DNA from: Brevibacillus daliensis
GTDB lineage: Bacteria; Bacillota; Bacilli; Brevibacillales; Brevibacillaceae
Reading direction: 5' to 3'
NCBI RefSeq assembly: GCF_021245735.1
Contig: NZ_JAJISB010000032.1
Location: 1-64,000, forward strand
Length of the DNA stretch: 64,000 nucleotides
Both the position numbers and the translations under genes were made by a program. This document shows positions 1 through 7,163 of this stretch, in pieces; position 1 is the first letter of the stretch; every line of letters starts with the position of its first letter. Under the pieces are notes generated by a model that did no database searches, was not told the DNA's origin, and saw only the letters and a program-made list of their open reading frames with translations.

Positions 1-133
1 CTTAACCAAGATGTGTCCATGAAACTATACTAACTCCAAAAGCTTAGAAACGTCTGTATACGATGATAAAGTTATATTAAAACTTAGAGATGATGAAATT
101 ATCTTAAGAAAGAAAGATATCTCACTTGTATTT

Positions 134-454
134 ATGGATAAAAAGCAATTGGTATTATTAGGTGATGATAAGAAAGAACTATTTCGTTTTAAGCAGGAGG
201 TTAATAAAAGCAAAGTAGGTGCCGCCTTTATAAAGCATAATTATCTTTGGAATGATACGGATCCATTTAAAAAGGATTTTAAAACATGGGTTGTGGATTC
301 TCCTGACCTATCACCTGCTGCGAATGCTCTATTAAAAGCAAGGAAAATAGCCATTGAAAAAGGAGATGATGAAGAAGCTTTTCAGTTGGCTAAAGAACTT
401 TGGAAACTAAGAGTATCAGTAAAAGAAAAAGATAAAAGCCAATATTATCGATAA
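134..454 (+). CDS. Hypothetical protein, probably 5'-broken
   Basis: This reads as a 106-residue basic, soluble protein with no signal peptide or membrane segment that I recognise. The reading frame stays open upstream to about position 23 and gives plausible coding sequence there (hydrophobic and acidic residues alternating), but no ATG, GTG or TTG lies in that stretch and no ribosome site precedes the ATG at 134. The true start is therefore probably lost to a frameshift or to the nearby rearrangement. Family and function are unknown. It stands alone beside the GC-rich pseudogene block that follows. Confidence 0.45.
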   Translation: MDKKQLVLLGDDKKELFRFKQEVNKSKVGAAFIKHNYLWNDTDPFKKDFKTWVVDSPDLSPAANALLKARKIAIEKGDDEEAFQLAKELWKLRVSVKEKDKSQYYR

Positions 455-558
455 AAGTCAACAGGTATTTTAAATAGATACCAATCCTCATTCTATTTCT
501 TGGTTTAATATTTGTGAAATACCCCTTTTGACATTGAAATAAAGTATTAATGGAAAAT

Positions 559-699
559 TTATTCGGCTCCGCCGCCAGGAAGCGTATTCAGACCGGCCGC
601 GTGCAGCTCGCGCACCACTTCTTCCAGGAATAAGCGGCGGGAAGCCTTGACCCCGATGGGGCTCGATATGATAGAGGCAGCTTTTCCGAAGCAAGCCGT
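559..699 (-). pseudogene. GC-rich C-terminal gene fragment, unrecognised
   Basis: A 46-residue open stretch on the minus strand ends in a proper TAA at 559-561 and is preceded in frame by a stop at 700-702. Its composition (amphipathic segment with LFLEEVVREL, then LPGGGAE) looks like the tail of a real protein. GC content is well above that of the flanking DNA, as in the adjoining amidohydrolase fragment. I cannot name the parent family. It most likely entered with the same foreign segment. Confidence 0.3.
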
Positions 700-724
700 C
701 TACTGTCGGGATTAATCCCTTCAA

Positions 725-1045
725 GCTGGACAACGCCGGGCTGGACGAGCTGAAGTTGTGTATAAAAACCGCAACGTATTCGCCTATCTGTCCGGTCTGA
801 TCGTCGGCCATGCCGCCGAATGCGCGCGACTGAAAGATTCTCCGCTCGTATTCGCACATCTGCGCCAAGCGCTGGCTTACAGCGGCCAATACGAAAAAAT
901 GCTATTCGGCACCGACTGGCCGCTTGCCCCAGTAGGGCCTTATTTGCAATTCGTACGGGAATTGATTCCCGAATCCTGTCATAAGGATGTCTTTTATCGT
1001 ACAGTCTTGCGGGTGTTTCCCAAAATCGCCCCGTTGGTCGGATAG
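725..1045 (+). pseudogene. Amidohydrolase (metal-dependent hydrolase) C-terminal fragment
   Basis: Residues from about 758 onward match the end of TIM-barrel amidohydrolase-2 family proteins: a YKNRNVFAYLSGL strand, the FGTDWPL motif that carries the late metal or catalytic Asp, and a closing VFPKIAPL segment before TAG at 1045. The upstream part (LDNAGLDEL, from about 727) lies in a different frame, so a frameshift separates the two. The N-terminal HxH half of the enzyme is absent. The segment is GC-rich in an AT-rich neighbourhood, which suggests a transferred and decayed gene. It should not give an active enzyme. Confidence 0.6.
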
Positions 1046-1138
1046 CGGTCGATCTGAACCGCCAGGTCACCTGGACCTGTCAGTACGTCGTCAAACACAC
1101 CAACACGGGAGGCGAGCTCCGGTGGCTCTTCGCCGACC

Positions 1139-1478
1139 GATGTCAGTTGGATATTGGTCAACTAACTGAATTTTTAATTCCCCGTATTCCTTACATTTCT
1201 GGACTTTGGCGAAGATAATCTCAGAACGATAAGTGCCTTTCGATTTCTTGAATATTCTCATACTGGAAAGCATGAATTTGATGAGTGCGATCATCTTCGC
1301 CTTTACGGAAGTCTCTCCTCCCTTTAATTCCGAATTCACCCATCACTTCATAGCCAAGTTTTTCAAATTGGGCAGAGTAAGCATCCAATTCTCCGATACC
1401 GTTGACTACGAGCAAAATGTCAATAATCGGTTAAAAGTGCTCCCGATATGAAAACTGGTCTACTACTGTGATATTCAT
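1139..1478 (-). pseudogene. GrpB-family protein, decayed copy
   Basis: From the ATG at 1478 (preceded by a GAGAGGTG ribosome site) the frame reads about 15 residues and stops. The family sequence resumes with PIIDILLVVNG and continues through FGIKGRRDFRKG and THQIHAFQY to RHLSF. A further frame change leads to EYGELKIQLVDQYPTDI at 1139, where similarity ends abruptly in GC-rich DNA. Comparison with the intact homologue at 9999-10517 shows an internal deletion after the start, at least one frameshift, and loss of the last 25 or so residues. GrpB-fold proteins are nucleotidyltransferase-like and of poorly defined function. Confidence 0.75.
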
Positions 1479-1665
1479 TGGTTCACCTCTCTTCGCTTTT
1501 CTTATTTTCACTTTGCAATCAGTTGAAGGCATTACATCGATATACAAAAATTGAGGAACAGTGTCAATCCGAAATTCTTATATTACCCTCTATTACCGTG
1601 ATCGTTCAACCGCACTTTCCTATCGTGAGAATTAAATAATCTGGTTTAATAAATAATTTTATTGC

Positions 1666-1696
1666 TTGACCTTAGGCCTGACCTAAGGTGTATCGT
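1666..1696 (+). promoter_or_regulatory. MerR-type promoter with operator dyad
   Basis: A -35 TTGACC (1666-1671) and -10 TATCGT (1691-1696) are separated by 19 bp, the overlong spacer typical of MerR-activated promoters. Inside the spacer is a perfect dyad, ACCTTAGG (1669-1676) and CCTAAGGT (1682-1689), with a 5-bp centre. It precedes the merR gene by about 40 bp, so autoregulation of this operon is the natural reading. Confidence 0.75.
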
Positions 1697-1732
1697 TGAG
1701 ATATTCCAAGCTTGTCCTTAGGAGTGAACGCT

Positions 1733-2545
1733 ATGAAGAGTGAAATTATAATTAGTGAATTAGCTAAGCTTATGAACGTTTCTGTTCACCAAATTCGGTA
1801 TTTTGAAGAGAAAGGAGTCCTTGAGCCCGCTTACACAGATAACAATCAGTATCGAATGTACAGCACCGAGCAAGTGTACCAGCTAGCGCATATTCTGTTG
1901 CTTCGAAAACTGGGGGTGCCTGTTCACTCCATTAAAGAATGCATGACTTCTTTCTCAGCGGACCAAAATCGACAGCTTCTTCAGCGATCCTTACGGGAAA
2001 TAGAGGGGGATTTGCTGCGACTCGAACAGCTTCAGCAGTTCATCAAAAAAGTACTGCATGAACAACAGAACTTTAGCTCTCGATCTCGCCAATATCAAAT
2101 AAAGCGTCGAGACACCACCTATTTTGCATGTTGGATTGAAATGGATTCGAGTACGAAGCTTGATGCGAAACTGTTGGCTGAACAGGCGAAACGCGTTCCA
2201 AACTTGTTCGAATCGGACATTCATTATATCTACGATGGTTCGAACGTCGTTAGTTTATATACAGAAACGCAAGCGCCTGGCGATTTTTCCTTGCCTGGAG
2301 GGAATTACCTTTCCATGCAGAGCCTAATTAATGAAGAAAATGAGCTTGAACATCTGATAGAACAGTTTTATGACTATGCTGCTGCACAGTCTTATGTCAT
2401 TTCAGGGCCCCTCATCCTCATTGAGAAATCGTATTTATCCCTATTTAGCAACAACAAGCTTCATTACGAGCTCCAAGTCTTGATAGAGACGGTTGCGACT
2501 TCCGAAGGAGGGAATGATCATGACTACGGCACGGATAACGATTGA
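1733..2545 (+). CDS. MerR-family transcriptional regulator
   Basis: The N-terminal winged helix-turn-helix is clear: ISELAKLMNVSVHQIRYFEEKGVLEP, then YRMYS, followed by a helical linker (about residues 70-110) and a C-terminal domain of about 150 residues that resembles GyrI-like effector-binding modules only loosely. The start is set at the ATG at 1733 because TAGGAG lies 8 bp upstream; a TTG at 1712 is in frame but lacks a site. The gene heads an operon with an acetyltransferase (26-bp overlap) and an alpha/beta hydrolase. The 19-bp-spaced promoter upstream implies that it controls itself and these genes, probably in response to a small toxic ligand. Confidence 0.85.
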   Translation: MKSEIIISELAKLMNVSVHQIRYFEEKGVLEPAYTDNNQYRMYSTEQVYQLAHILLLRKLGVPVHSIKECMTSFSADQNRQLLQRSLREIEGDLLRLEQLQQFIKKVLHEQQNFSSRSRQYQIKRRDTTYFACWIEMDSSTKLDAKLLAEQAKRVPNLFESDIHYIYDGSNVVSLYTETQAPGDFSLPGGNYLSMQSLINEENELEHLIEQFYDYAAAQSYVISGPLILIEKSYLSLFSNNKLHYELQVLIETVATSEGGNDHDYGTDND

Positions 2546-3149
2546 ACCGATGCAGGCCAAGTACAATCCACAAGTCGGCCGATTACTCGTTCACGGGTTT
2601 CGCGGGAAATTCCAACACCTTACGAACATGAATGATGACGATCTCGCTCTCTTTTTTGAAAAGTTGTTCGACCATTTTCCCACCGAAGCGTCAAACCAAA
2701 GAATGGTCGCCCTGCAAGAGGGAGAAGTGATAGGAACTTTGTCTATCAAATGGTATGTAAAATCAAACATGAAACAAGAAAAGCAAAATCTTCCTCCGTG
2801 GAAGAGCTTTAACAGCTTTGGAATATGGAACTTTCTTAAAATGTTAATCGGGTTCTCTTTATTAGACCATAAACCGCAAGCTGGGGAATGTTATATTGCT
2901 GACGTTGTTGTCCATCCAGATCATCGAAGTAAGGGAGTCGGAAAACTGCTATTTGAATGGGCGCAGCAGTTTGTCCAAACAGAGCCAAACCTGAATATAC
3001 TAAGCTTGCACGTCTCAGATAAAAACCCGCGGGCCAAGCATCTGTACGAGAAGTTATCATTCCATACTCATTCACAAAAAAATAGTATAATGCGTCATTT
3101 TTTATTCAGTGAATTGAAATGGCACTTTATGGTCCAGAGATTGAAATAA
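2520..3149 (+). CDS. GNAT-family N-acetyltransferase
   Basis: A protein of about 209 residues. Acetyl-CoA binding motif A is visible as VVVHPDHRSKGVGKLLF, with the R/KxxGxG pyrophosphate loop, followed by LSLHVSDKNPRAKHLYEKLSF, the usual beta5-alpha4 segment with Asn and Tyr. A GGAGG at 2508-2512 sits 7 bp before the ATG at 2520, so that start is preferred to the in-frame ATG at 2514. It overlaps the end of merR and is translationally coupled. The substrate is unknown; the operon setting suggests modification of a toxic amine or antibiotic, but that is inference. Confidence 0.8.
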   Translation: MTTARITIEPMQAKYNPQVGRLLVHGFRGKFQHLTNMNDDDLALFFEKLFDHFPTEASNQRMVALQEGEVIGTLSIKWYVKSNMKQEKQNLPPWKSFNSFGIWNFLKMLIGFSLLDHKPQAGECYIADVVVHPDHRSKGVGKLLFEWAQQFVQTEPNLNILSLHVSDKNPRAKHLYEKLSFHTHSQKNSIMRHFLFSELKWHFMVQRLK

Positions 3150-3177
3150 ATGAACACTTTACACAAGGAGAAATAAG

Positions 3178-3780
3178 ATGAAAAAGAAAATAACGATTGC
3201 CATTATGATCATCGTCCTGCTATTTGGCGGTGCAGGACTTTATATTTTGAAGCAACACAGCTTTGCCATGGTTGAGCAAGCTGTTGAAATCCAGACGCCG
3301 CAAGGCAAATTGACCGGTACACTTGTACTTCCTAAAAATTACACCGAAAAAGTGGGATTAGTGTTGTTCATCCATGGTGACGGCGAGGTTGATTCGACTC
3401 TCGATGGGGGTTACCGACACATCTGGGAACGGATAGCTGCCGCGGGCTATGCTTCCTTGTCGCTGAGCAAGCCGGGAATTGGCGGCTCGGAAGGGAATTG
3501 GCTGGATCAAAGTATCGATGATCGCGCGGAAGAGGCGCGTCACGCTATCGCCTGGGCAAAAGCACAGCCGATGATTGACGCGACAAAAATAGGAACGTGG
3601 GGAGCAAGCCAAGCCGGATGGGTGATTCCCAAACTGGCCGGCAAAGAACCGCTTTCGTTTAATATACTCGTAGGACCTGCCATTAATTGGTTGAGCCAAG
3701 GGGAATATAACACGCGCATGGATTTGCAACATCATGGTTATAGCGAAGCAGACATTGAAAAAAAGTTGTCGCTGGGATGA
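3178..3780 (+). pseudogene. Alpha/beta hydrolase, C-terminally truncated
   Basis: It begins with a Lys-rich N-terminus and one hydrophobic segment (residues 5-25, a signal anchor), then an alpha/beta hydrolase core with FIHGDG (oxyanion strand) and the nucleophile elbow GASQAG, as in extracytoplasmic dienelactone-hydrolase-like esterases. The frame ends after 200 residues, before the catalytic Asp and His expected in the second half of a family of roughly 400 residues or more. Immediately after the break, sequence of an unrelated membrane transporter begins. A deletion between two genes most simply explains this. It is the third gene of the MerR operon. Confidence 0.7.
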
Positions 3781-3962
3781 ATTCCATGTATACAAGTCTT
3801 GGAATTATTATAGGACCGGCAATAGGCGGAATTTTATTTGATGTAAATATTAATTTGCCATATATTTTTGCAGCAGCAGTCCTGTTTGCCGCTTTTGTAA
3901 TGTCGGTAATGTGGAAAAGTAAGGCAAGAGAATCCATATCAACAGGACTTAATAATAAGTAG
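3777..3962 (+). pseudogene. MFS transporter C-terminal remnant
   Basis: About 60 residues with IGPAIGGILFD, the conserved loop before the last helices of 12-14-TM drug transporters of the major facilitator superfamily, then one hydrophobic helix and a Lys/Arg-rich tail before TAG. Nothing of the rest of the transporter is present. The ATG at 3777 is fortuitous and overlaps the stop of the truncated hydrolase, which marks the recombination joint near 3776. Confidence 0.6.
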
Positions 3963-3978
3963 AGGGTTGGTTGAAAAA

Positions 3979-4458
3979 ATGCGGACCTCTGTCACTTTTT
4001 CTTTATGTATTTTAATCGCAGGCATCTGTTCGATCCTGGCAGTTTTTCAGGAAGATCGTGCATGGTCCTTAATTAGTTTTGGTTTAGGTGTTATATTACA
4101 TGCGTTCAAACCAAAGCCTACCAAGGAAGAAGCTTTATCGCAAAGTATCCACTCTCTAAGCCAATTAATTACATTTGGAACAGTTCCCGGGATGATGCTG
4201 TATAAGGCTATCCTACTTCCAAATTCATTTTTGGTTTGGGTTTGTATCGGTATATTTGCCAGTGCCTGCGCAATTCAACTAGCACATAAAAATATGAAAT
4301 TTCCTAGTAAAGTGAACAAAAGAATGTCTGTTGCTGCAGGCGGAAGTCTTTTGGCGCTGTATGCCCTAATAATAGCCAAATATTCAATTTTACTAACGAC
4401 TTTATTCGTATTGCTTTTGAGCTTGCTTATTGTTTTTCCTATTCGAGAAAGGAATTAA
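3979..4458 (+). CDS. CDP-alcohol phosphatidyltransferase-like membrane protein lacking catalytic Asp residues
   Basis: A hydrophobic protein of about 159 residues with five or six membrane segments. The stretch SLSQLITFGTVPGMMLY matches the conserved segment after the active site of PssA-type phosphatidylserine synthases (compare DLVTFGVAPSMLAY of B. subtilis PssA, from memory), and the length is similar (177 there). The signature DGxxAR...GxxxDxxxD that binds the metals and CDP should lie just before it. Here that region reads FKPKPTKEEALSQSIHSL and has no Asp, so catalysis is unlikely. In B. subtilis pssA sits beside the DedA gene ybfM; here a dedA fragment follows directly, so this may be a diverged pssA paralogue. 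Confidence 0.5.
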   Translation: MRTSVTFSLCILIAGICSILAVFQEDRAWSLISFGLGVILHAFKPKPTKEEALSQSIHSLSQLITFGTVPGMMLYKAILLPNSFLVWVCIGIFASACAIQLAHKNMKFPSKVNKRMSVAAGGSLLALYALIIAKYSILLTTLFVLLLSLLIVFPIRERN

Positions 4459-4472
4459 AGGATGTGATATCG

Positions 4473-4565
4473 ATGAATATTGAAGCGTTATTTGAGCAAT
4501 ATGGGTATGCAATCCTGTTCATAGGATTACTGTTGGAGTTCATTGCTCTTCCCTTTCCAGGGTAA
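4473..4565 (+). pseudogene. DedA-family membrane protein, N-terminal fragment
   Basis: After AAGGATGTGATATCG, an ATG at 4473 opens 30 codons with FEQYGYAILFIGLLLEF and the PFPG motif that starts DedA-family proteins (normally about 200 residues, polyprenyl-phosphate or phospholipid flippases). The frame then meets TAA at the exact point where integrase sequence begins. The rest of the gene is missing, so this is one side of a deletion or insertion joint. Confidence 0.65.
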
Positions 4566-5209
4566 AATCGTCAGCAGTCCCAACAGAGACCACCGAGTTC
4601 AATGAAGATCAGCTTTTATTTTCTGATTACTTATTGGACTGGCTGGAGATGATGAAACACAGTATTGAGCTCATCACTTTTATTTCCTACACGAATGCAA
4701 TCAAGCAGCGTATAGTCCCCTACTTCAATGAATGGATAATTTCGCTAAAAAATTTACCTCCAAAACATATCCAAGATTTTTATCGGTATCAGCTACAGGA
4801 AAGAGGAATTAAAGCTAACACAGTCATCCATTATCATGCTAATATTTGAAAAGCCCTTCAATATGCAGTAAAAATTGATCTCATTGCAACAAATCCTGCT
4901 GACAAAGTTCAACGCCCCAGAAAAGATAAATTTGTAGGTAGCTCCTATAATACTTCTGAAATGAACAACCTTCTGCAAGTCATCAAAGGCAGCAAGATCG
5001 AACTTTCCGTTATCTTGACATCCTTTTATGGATTACGGTGCAACGAGGTTATTGGACTCAAATGGTCAGCCATTGATTTAAAAAATAAGACCATTACAAT
5101 CAATCACACGGTTACTACTGAATCATTGGACGGTAAGCTTATCACTATTGAGAAAGACCGTACAAAAAATAAGGCAAGTCATCGTACCTTACCCCTTGTG
5201 GACGCCTAA
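4566..5209 (+). pseudogene. Tyrosine recombinase (phage/ICE integrase), dead remnant
   Basis: Read through from 4566, the sequence gives the SAM-like core-binding domain (YTNAIKQRIVPYF, then a segment with ATNPADKVQRPRK) and the start of the catalytic domain, including the first active-site Arg in SFYGLRCNEVIGLKW. An in-frame TGA at 4847-4849 interrupts it. The frame stops at 5209 after SHRTLPLVDA, before the HxxR and Tyr motifs. The arm-binding N-terminus is also missing at the dedA joint. The remnant lies 57 bp from the 3' end of tRNA-Leu(CAA), the usual position for an element integrated in a tRNA gene. Confidence 0.8.
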
Positions 5210-5265
5210 AATTTAAAATAAAAAAGTTCATCAGGATTAACCCAATGAACATCAGCTTATAAGGT

Positions 5266-5347
5266 TGGTACCGGCGAGAGGACTCGAACCTCCACCCTTT
5301 CGGAAACGATTTTGAGTCGTTCGCGTCTGCCATTCCGCCACGCCGGC
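5266..5347 (-). tRNA. tRNA-Leu(CAA)
   Basis: The minus strand folds as a complete class II tRNA of 82 nt including an encoded CCA. The acceptor is GCCGGCG paired with CGCCGGT; the anticodon stem AACGA/TCGTT encloses the loop CTCAAAA (anticodon CAA); a long variable arm and a GGTTCGAGTCC T-loop follow. It is the last member of the array, and its 3' end faces the integrase remnant, so it may be the attachment site of the lost element. Confidence 0.93.
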
Positions 5348-5465
5348 ACATTTTATATCCTCCATAGCCCCTCAAGAAAAAGGAGAGAACTTCAGGAGAG
5401 AACTTTTGAAACAATTTCTAAGAAATTCAGTCATACCAAGGCTTTAGCGGTTAAATTCTTGACTT

Positions 5466-5514
5466 GCGAACTCGATTTTGAGTCGCGCGCGTCTGCCAAT
5501 TCCGCCATACCGGC
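5466..5514 (-). pseudogene. Truncated tRNA-Leu(CAA), 5' half only
   Basis: The minus strand from 5514 reads GCCGGTATGGCGGAATTGGC, the acceptor strand and D-arm of a leucine tRNA, then an anticodon arm GCGACTCAAAATCG with CAA. Similarity stops after the anticodon arm; the variable arm, T-arm and 3' acceptor are missing. Roughly 120 bp of unrelated sequence separates it from the intact tRNA-Leu(CAA). It looks like the original array member, broken at the usual crossover region of tRNA-targeting elements. Confidence 0.8.
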
Positions 5515-5523
5515 ATATATAGT

Positions 5524-5598
5524 TGGCTGGGGTACCAGGATTTGAACCTGGGAGTGACGGAGTCAAAGTCCGTTGCCTTACCGCTTGGCTATACCCCA
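5524..5598 (-). tRNA. tRNA-Gln(TTG)
   Basis: A complete 75-nt cloverleaf with encoded CCA. The acceptor is TGGGGTA paired with TACCCCA, the anticodon stem ACGGA/TCCGT encloses CTTTGAC (anticodon TTG), and the T-arm has GGTTCAAATCC. It is part of the minus-strand array. Confidence 0.95.
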
Positions 5599-5603
5599 AT
5601 AAG

Positions 5604-5688
5604 TGGTGGGGAGAGACGGATTCGAACCGCCGAACCCGGAGGGAGCAGATTTACAGTCTGCCGTGTTTAGCCACTTCACTATCTCCCC
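5604..5688 (-). tRNA. tRNA-Tyr(GTA)
   Basis: A class II tRNA of 85 nt with acceptor GGGGAGA/TCTCCCC, anticodon stem CAGA/TCTG around CTGTAAA (anticodon GTA), a long variable arm and encoded CCA. It lies 5 bp upstream of tRNA-Gln in the same transcript. Confidence 0.95.
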
Positions 5689-5713
5689 ATATAACCATTT
5701 TTATACAAAAAAA

Positions 5714-5789
5714 TGGTGCCGGCGAAAGGACTTGAACCCTCAACCCCCTGATTACAAGTCAGGTGCTCTACCAATTGAGCTACACCGGC
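5714..5789 (-). tRNA. tRNA-Thr(TGT)
   Basis: A 76-nt cloverleaf with acceptor GCCGGTG/CGCCGGC, anticodon stem CCTGA/TCAGG around CTTGTAA (anticodon TGT), and encoded CCA. Confidence 0.95.
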
Positions 5790-5809
5790 ACTACTTATGA
5801 AACTATGTA

Positions 5810-5892
5810 TGGTGCGGGTGGAGGGACTTGAACCCCCACGGTCGCCCGCCAGAACCTAAATCTGGTGCGTCTGCCAATTCCGCCACACCCGC
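5810..5892 (-). tRNA. tRNA-Leu(TAG)
   Basis: A class II tRNA of 83 nt with acceptor GCGGGTG/CACCCGC, anticodon stem CCAGA/TCTGG around TTTAGGT (anticodon TAG), a long variable arm and encoded CCA. It is the first tRNA of the minus-strand array. Confidence 0.95.
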
Positions 5893-5929
5893 ATGTGTGT
5901 TATAGTCGTTTCTCTCAGTTACGTTTTTT

Positions 5930-5958
5930 AATATAGCATATAAAAAATAGGGAATCAA
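5930..5958 (-). promoter_or_regulatory. Promoter of the tRNA array
   Basis: On the minus strand, TTGATT (5953-5958) and TATATT (5930-5935) are separated by exactly 17 bp, a near-consensus vegetative promoter 38 bp ahead of tRNA-Leu(TAG). Confidence 0.7.
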
Positions 5959-6134
5959 GGTTTTTTCAATAAAAGTAAAAGTTTTTTTGTGTAGTATTTT
6001 TCTAGTTTATTAGCGAAGGAAATGATGACTAGTAATTGATTGAAGATAAGCATGGATCGCTGTAGATTTGATCCATTTACTAAGAAAAAACCTCGATTGA
6101 AGTCTTATCGATGAAGCTGATCCATCAGTTGTAG

Positions 6135-6280
6135 TTGTATTTTACTGGGTACATCAACTACTACAACTATGAACGTTTCCAGAAAAAAAACAGGCGACCT
6201 CTCCCCAATTTAATACCAGGAATTGATCGCCGCTTAGGATTTTACTCTTTTATTTGCTGTCTACTTGACGGGGCTATGAC
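6135..6280 (+). mobile_element. IS3-family transposase C-terminal scrap
   Basis: The frame reads YINYYNYERFQKK, the closing motif of IS3/IS150-type OrfB transposases, which normally end with YIxYYNxxRxQ followed shortly by a stop. A sequence CTACTTGACGGGG near 6262-6276 resembles the usual end region of these elements. No DDE catalytic core is present and no second end is seen. This is a small leftover, not a functional element. Confidence 0.5.
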
Positions 6281-6340
6281 TAATCTTGAAATTTCGATTC
6301 ATCTTTTTTATAAACTGATTACCTATATTTTAAAGCTATA

Positions 6341-6967
6341 TCATGCATGCCCTTCCTGTTTATAAAGCCCTTTTTTAAGTAAATTAATTTCTAACGTATA
6401 GTTTCTTATGGATTCAGCCATGGATAATTCCTTTGCGAAAACTTGAATAATATTTTGAAACGTCACAGCCATAATAATTTTCATGACATGAAATACTTCT
6501 TGTTCATCTGTTATGTTCAATTTTTGGATATTAATTAGACGTAGGGTTTCTAAAAAGTGATTATTAATTTTGTCCTCGTTTACATTTAGAGTCAATGAAT
6601 TCTCTACCTTATAATTCATATTCAAAAAGGCGTTTCTAAAAAAGTTGCGATATTCTATGTTTTGAAAGTTTTTTAGTATAATTTTAAAAAATTCAATAAA
6701 TGCGTCAATTAAATCGCCATCTTGTTCTTTTAATATCGAAATAAATTTATCGTTGTTTCGTTTTGAGTATTCCTCTAATAAGAATAAGAATAAATCTTCT
6801 TTATCTTCAAAATATTGATAAAAGCTTCCCCTAGGAATTCCAGCCTCTTTAATAATATTGGAAATTGATGCTTTAAATAAGGGAACTCTTGAAAATTCTT
6901 TCATAGCTGAATTTATCAAACTTTCTTTTTTATCTTTTGGTAAATTAAAGAAGGTTTGTTTAGGCAT
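6341..6967 (-). CDS. TetR-family transcriptional repressor
   Basis: A protein of 208 residues. The N-terminal helix-turn-helix (residues 12-58) is typical, with ISNIIKEAGIPRGSFYQYFEDKEDLF. The remaining helices form the variable ligand and dimer domain. The gene lies just downstream of an ABC exporter on the same strand. Palindromes of type ATGACA-N3-TGTCAT occur twice in its own upstream region and three times upstream of the exporter, so it very probably represses both. The inducer is likely an exported drug or peptide, which is inference. Confidence 0.88.
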   Translation of the reverse strand: MPKQTFFNLPKDKKESLINSAMKEFSRVPLFKASISNIIKEAGIPRGSFYQYFEDKEDLFLFLLEEYSKRNNDKFISILKEQDGDLIDAFIEFFKIILKNFQNIEYRNFFRNAFLNMNYKVENSLTLNVNEDKINNHFLETLRLINIQKLNITDEQEVFHVMKIIMAVTFQNIIQVFAKELSMAESIRNYTLEINLLKKGLYKQEGHA

Positions 6968-6994
6968 TCATTTACACTCCCATCCAAATCCATA

Positions 6995-7009
6995 ATGACA
7001 TCGTGTCAT
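6995..7009. promoter_or_regulatory. TetR operator 1 (repressor gene)
   Basis: ATGACATCGTGTCAT is a 15-bp palindrome with 6-bp perfect arms and a 3-bp centre. It lies 28 bp upstream of the tetR start codon, where bound repressor would block transcription. It is one of five copies. Confidence 0.75.
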
Positions 7010-7062
7010 ATCCAAGCATGAATACATTATAAATAACAATATGTTACATTGCAATAAAAAGC

Positions 7063-7077
7063 ATGACATCATGTCGT
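7063..7077. promoter_or_regulatory. TetR operator 2 (repressor gene)
   Basis: ATGACATCATGTCGT is the same palindrome with one arm mismatch. Its centre is 68 bp from operator 1, in the region where the minus-strand tetR promoter should lie. It also lies downstream of the exporter stop codon. Confidence 0.7.
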
Positions 7078-7163
7078 AATGATTCAAAATAATGCTCAAT
7101 AATAATATGTACTAGGCTAAGCACAAATTAGATTTGTGCTTAACCATTGATATACGTAACATT

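Noticed and set aside
3358-3795. Minus-strand open frame opposite the truncated hydrolase
   Set aside because: It is the antisense of a well-supported alpha/beta hydrolase core.
5312-5800. Plus-strand open frames across the tRNA array
   Set aside because: They are translations of antisense tRNA sequence.
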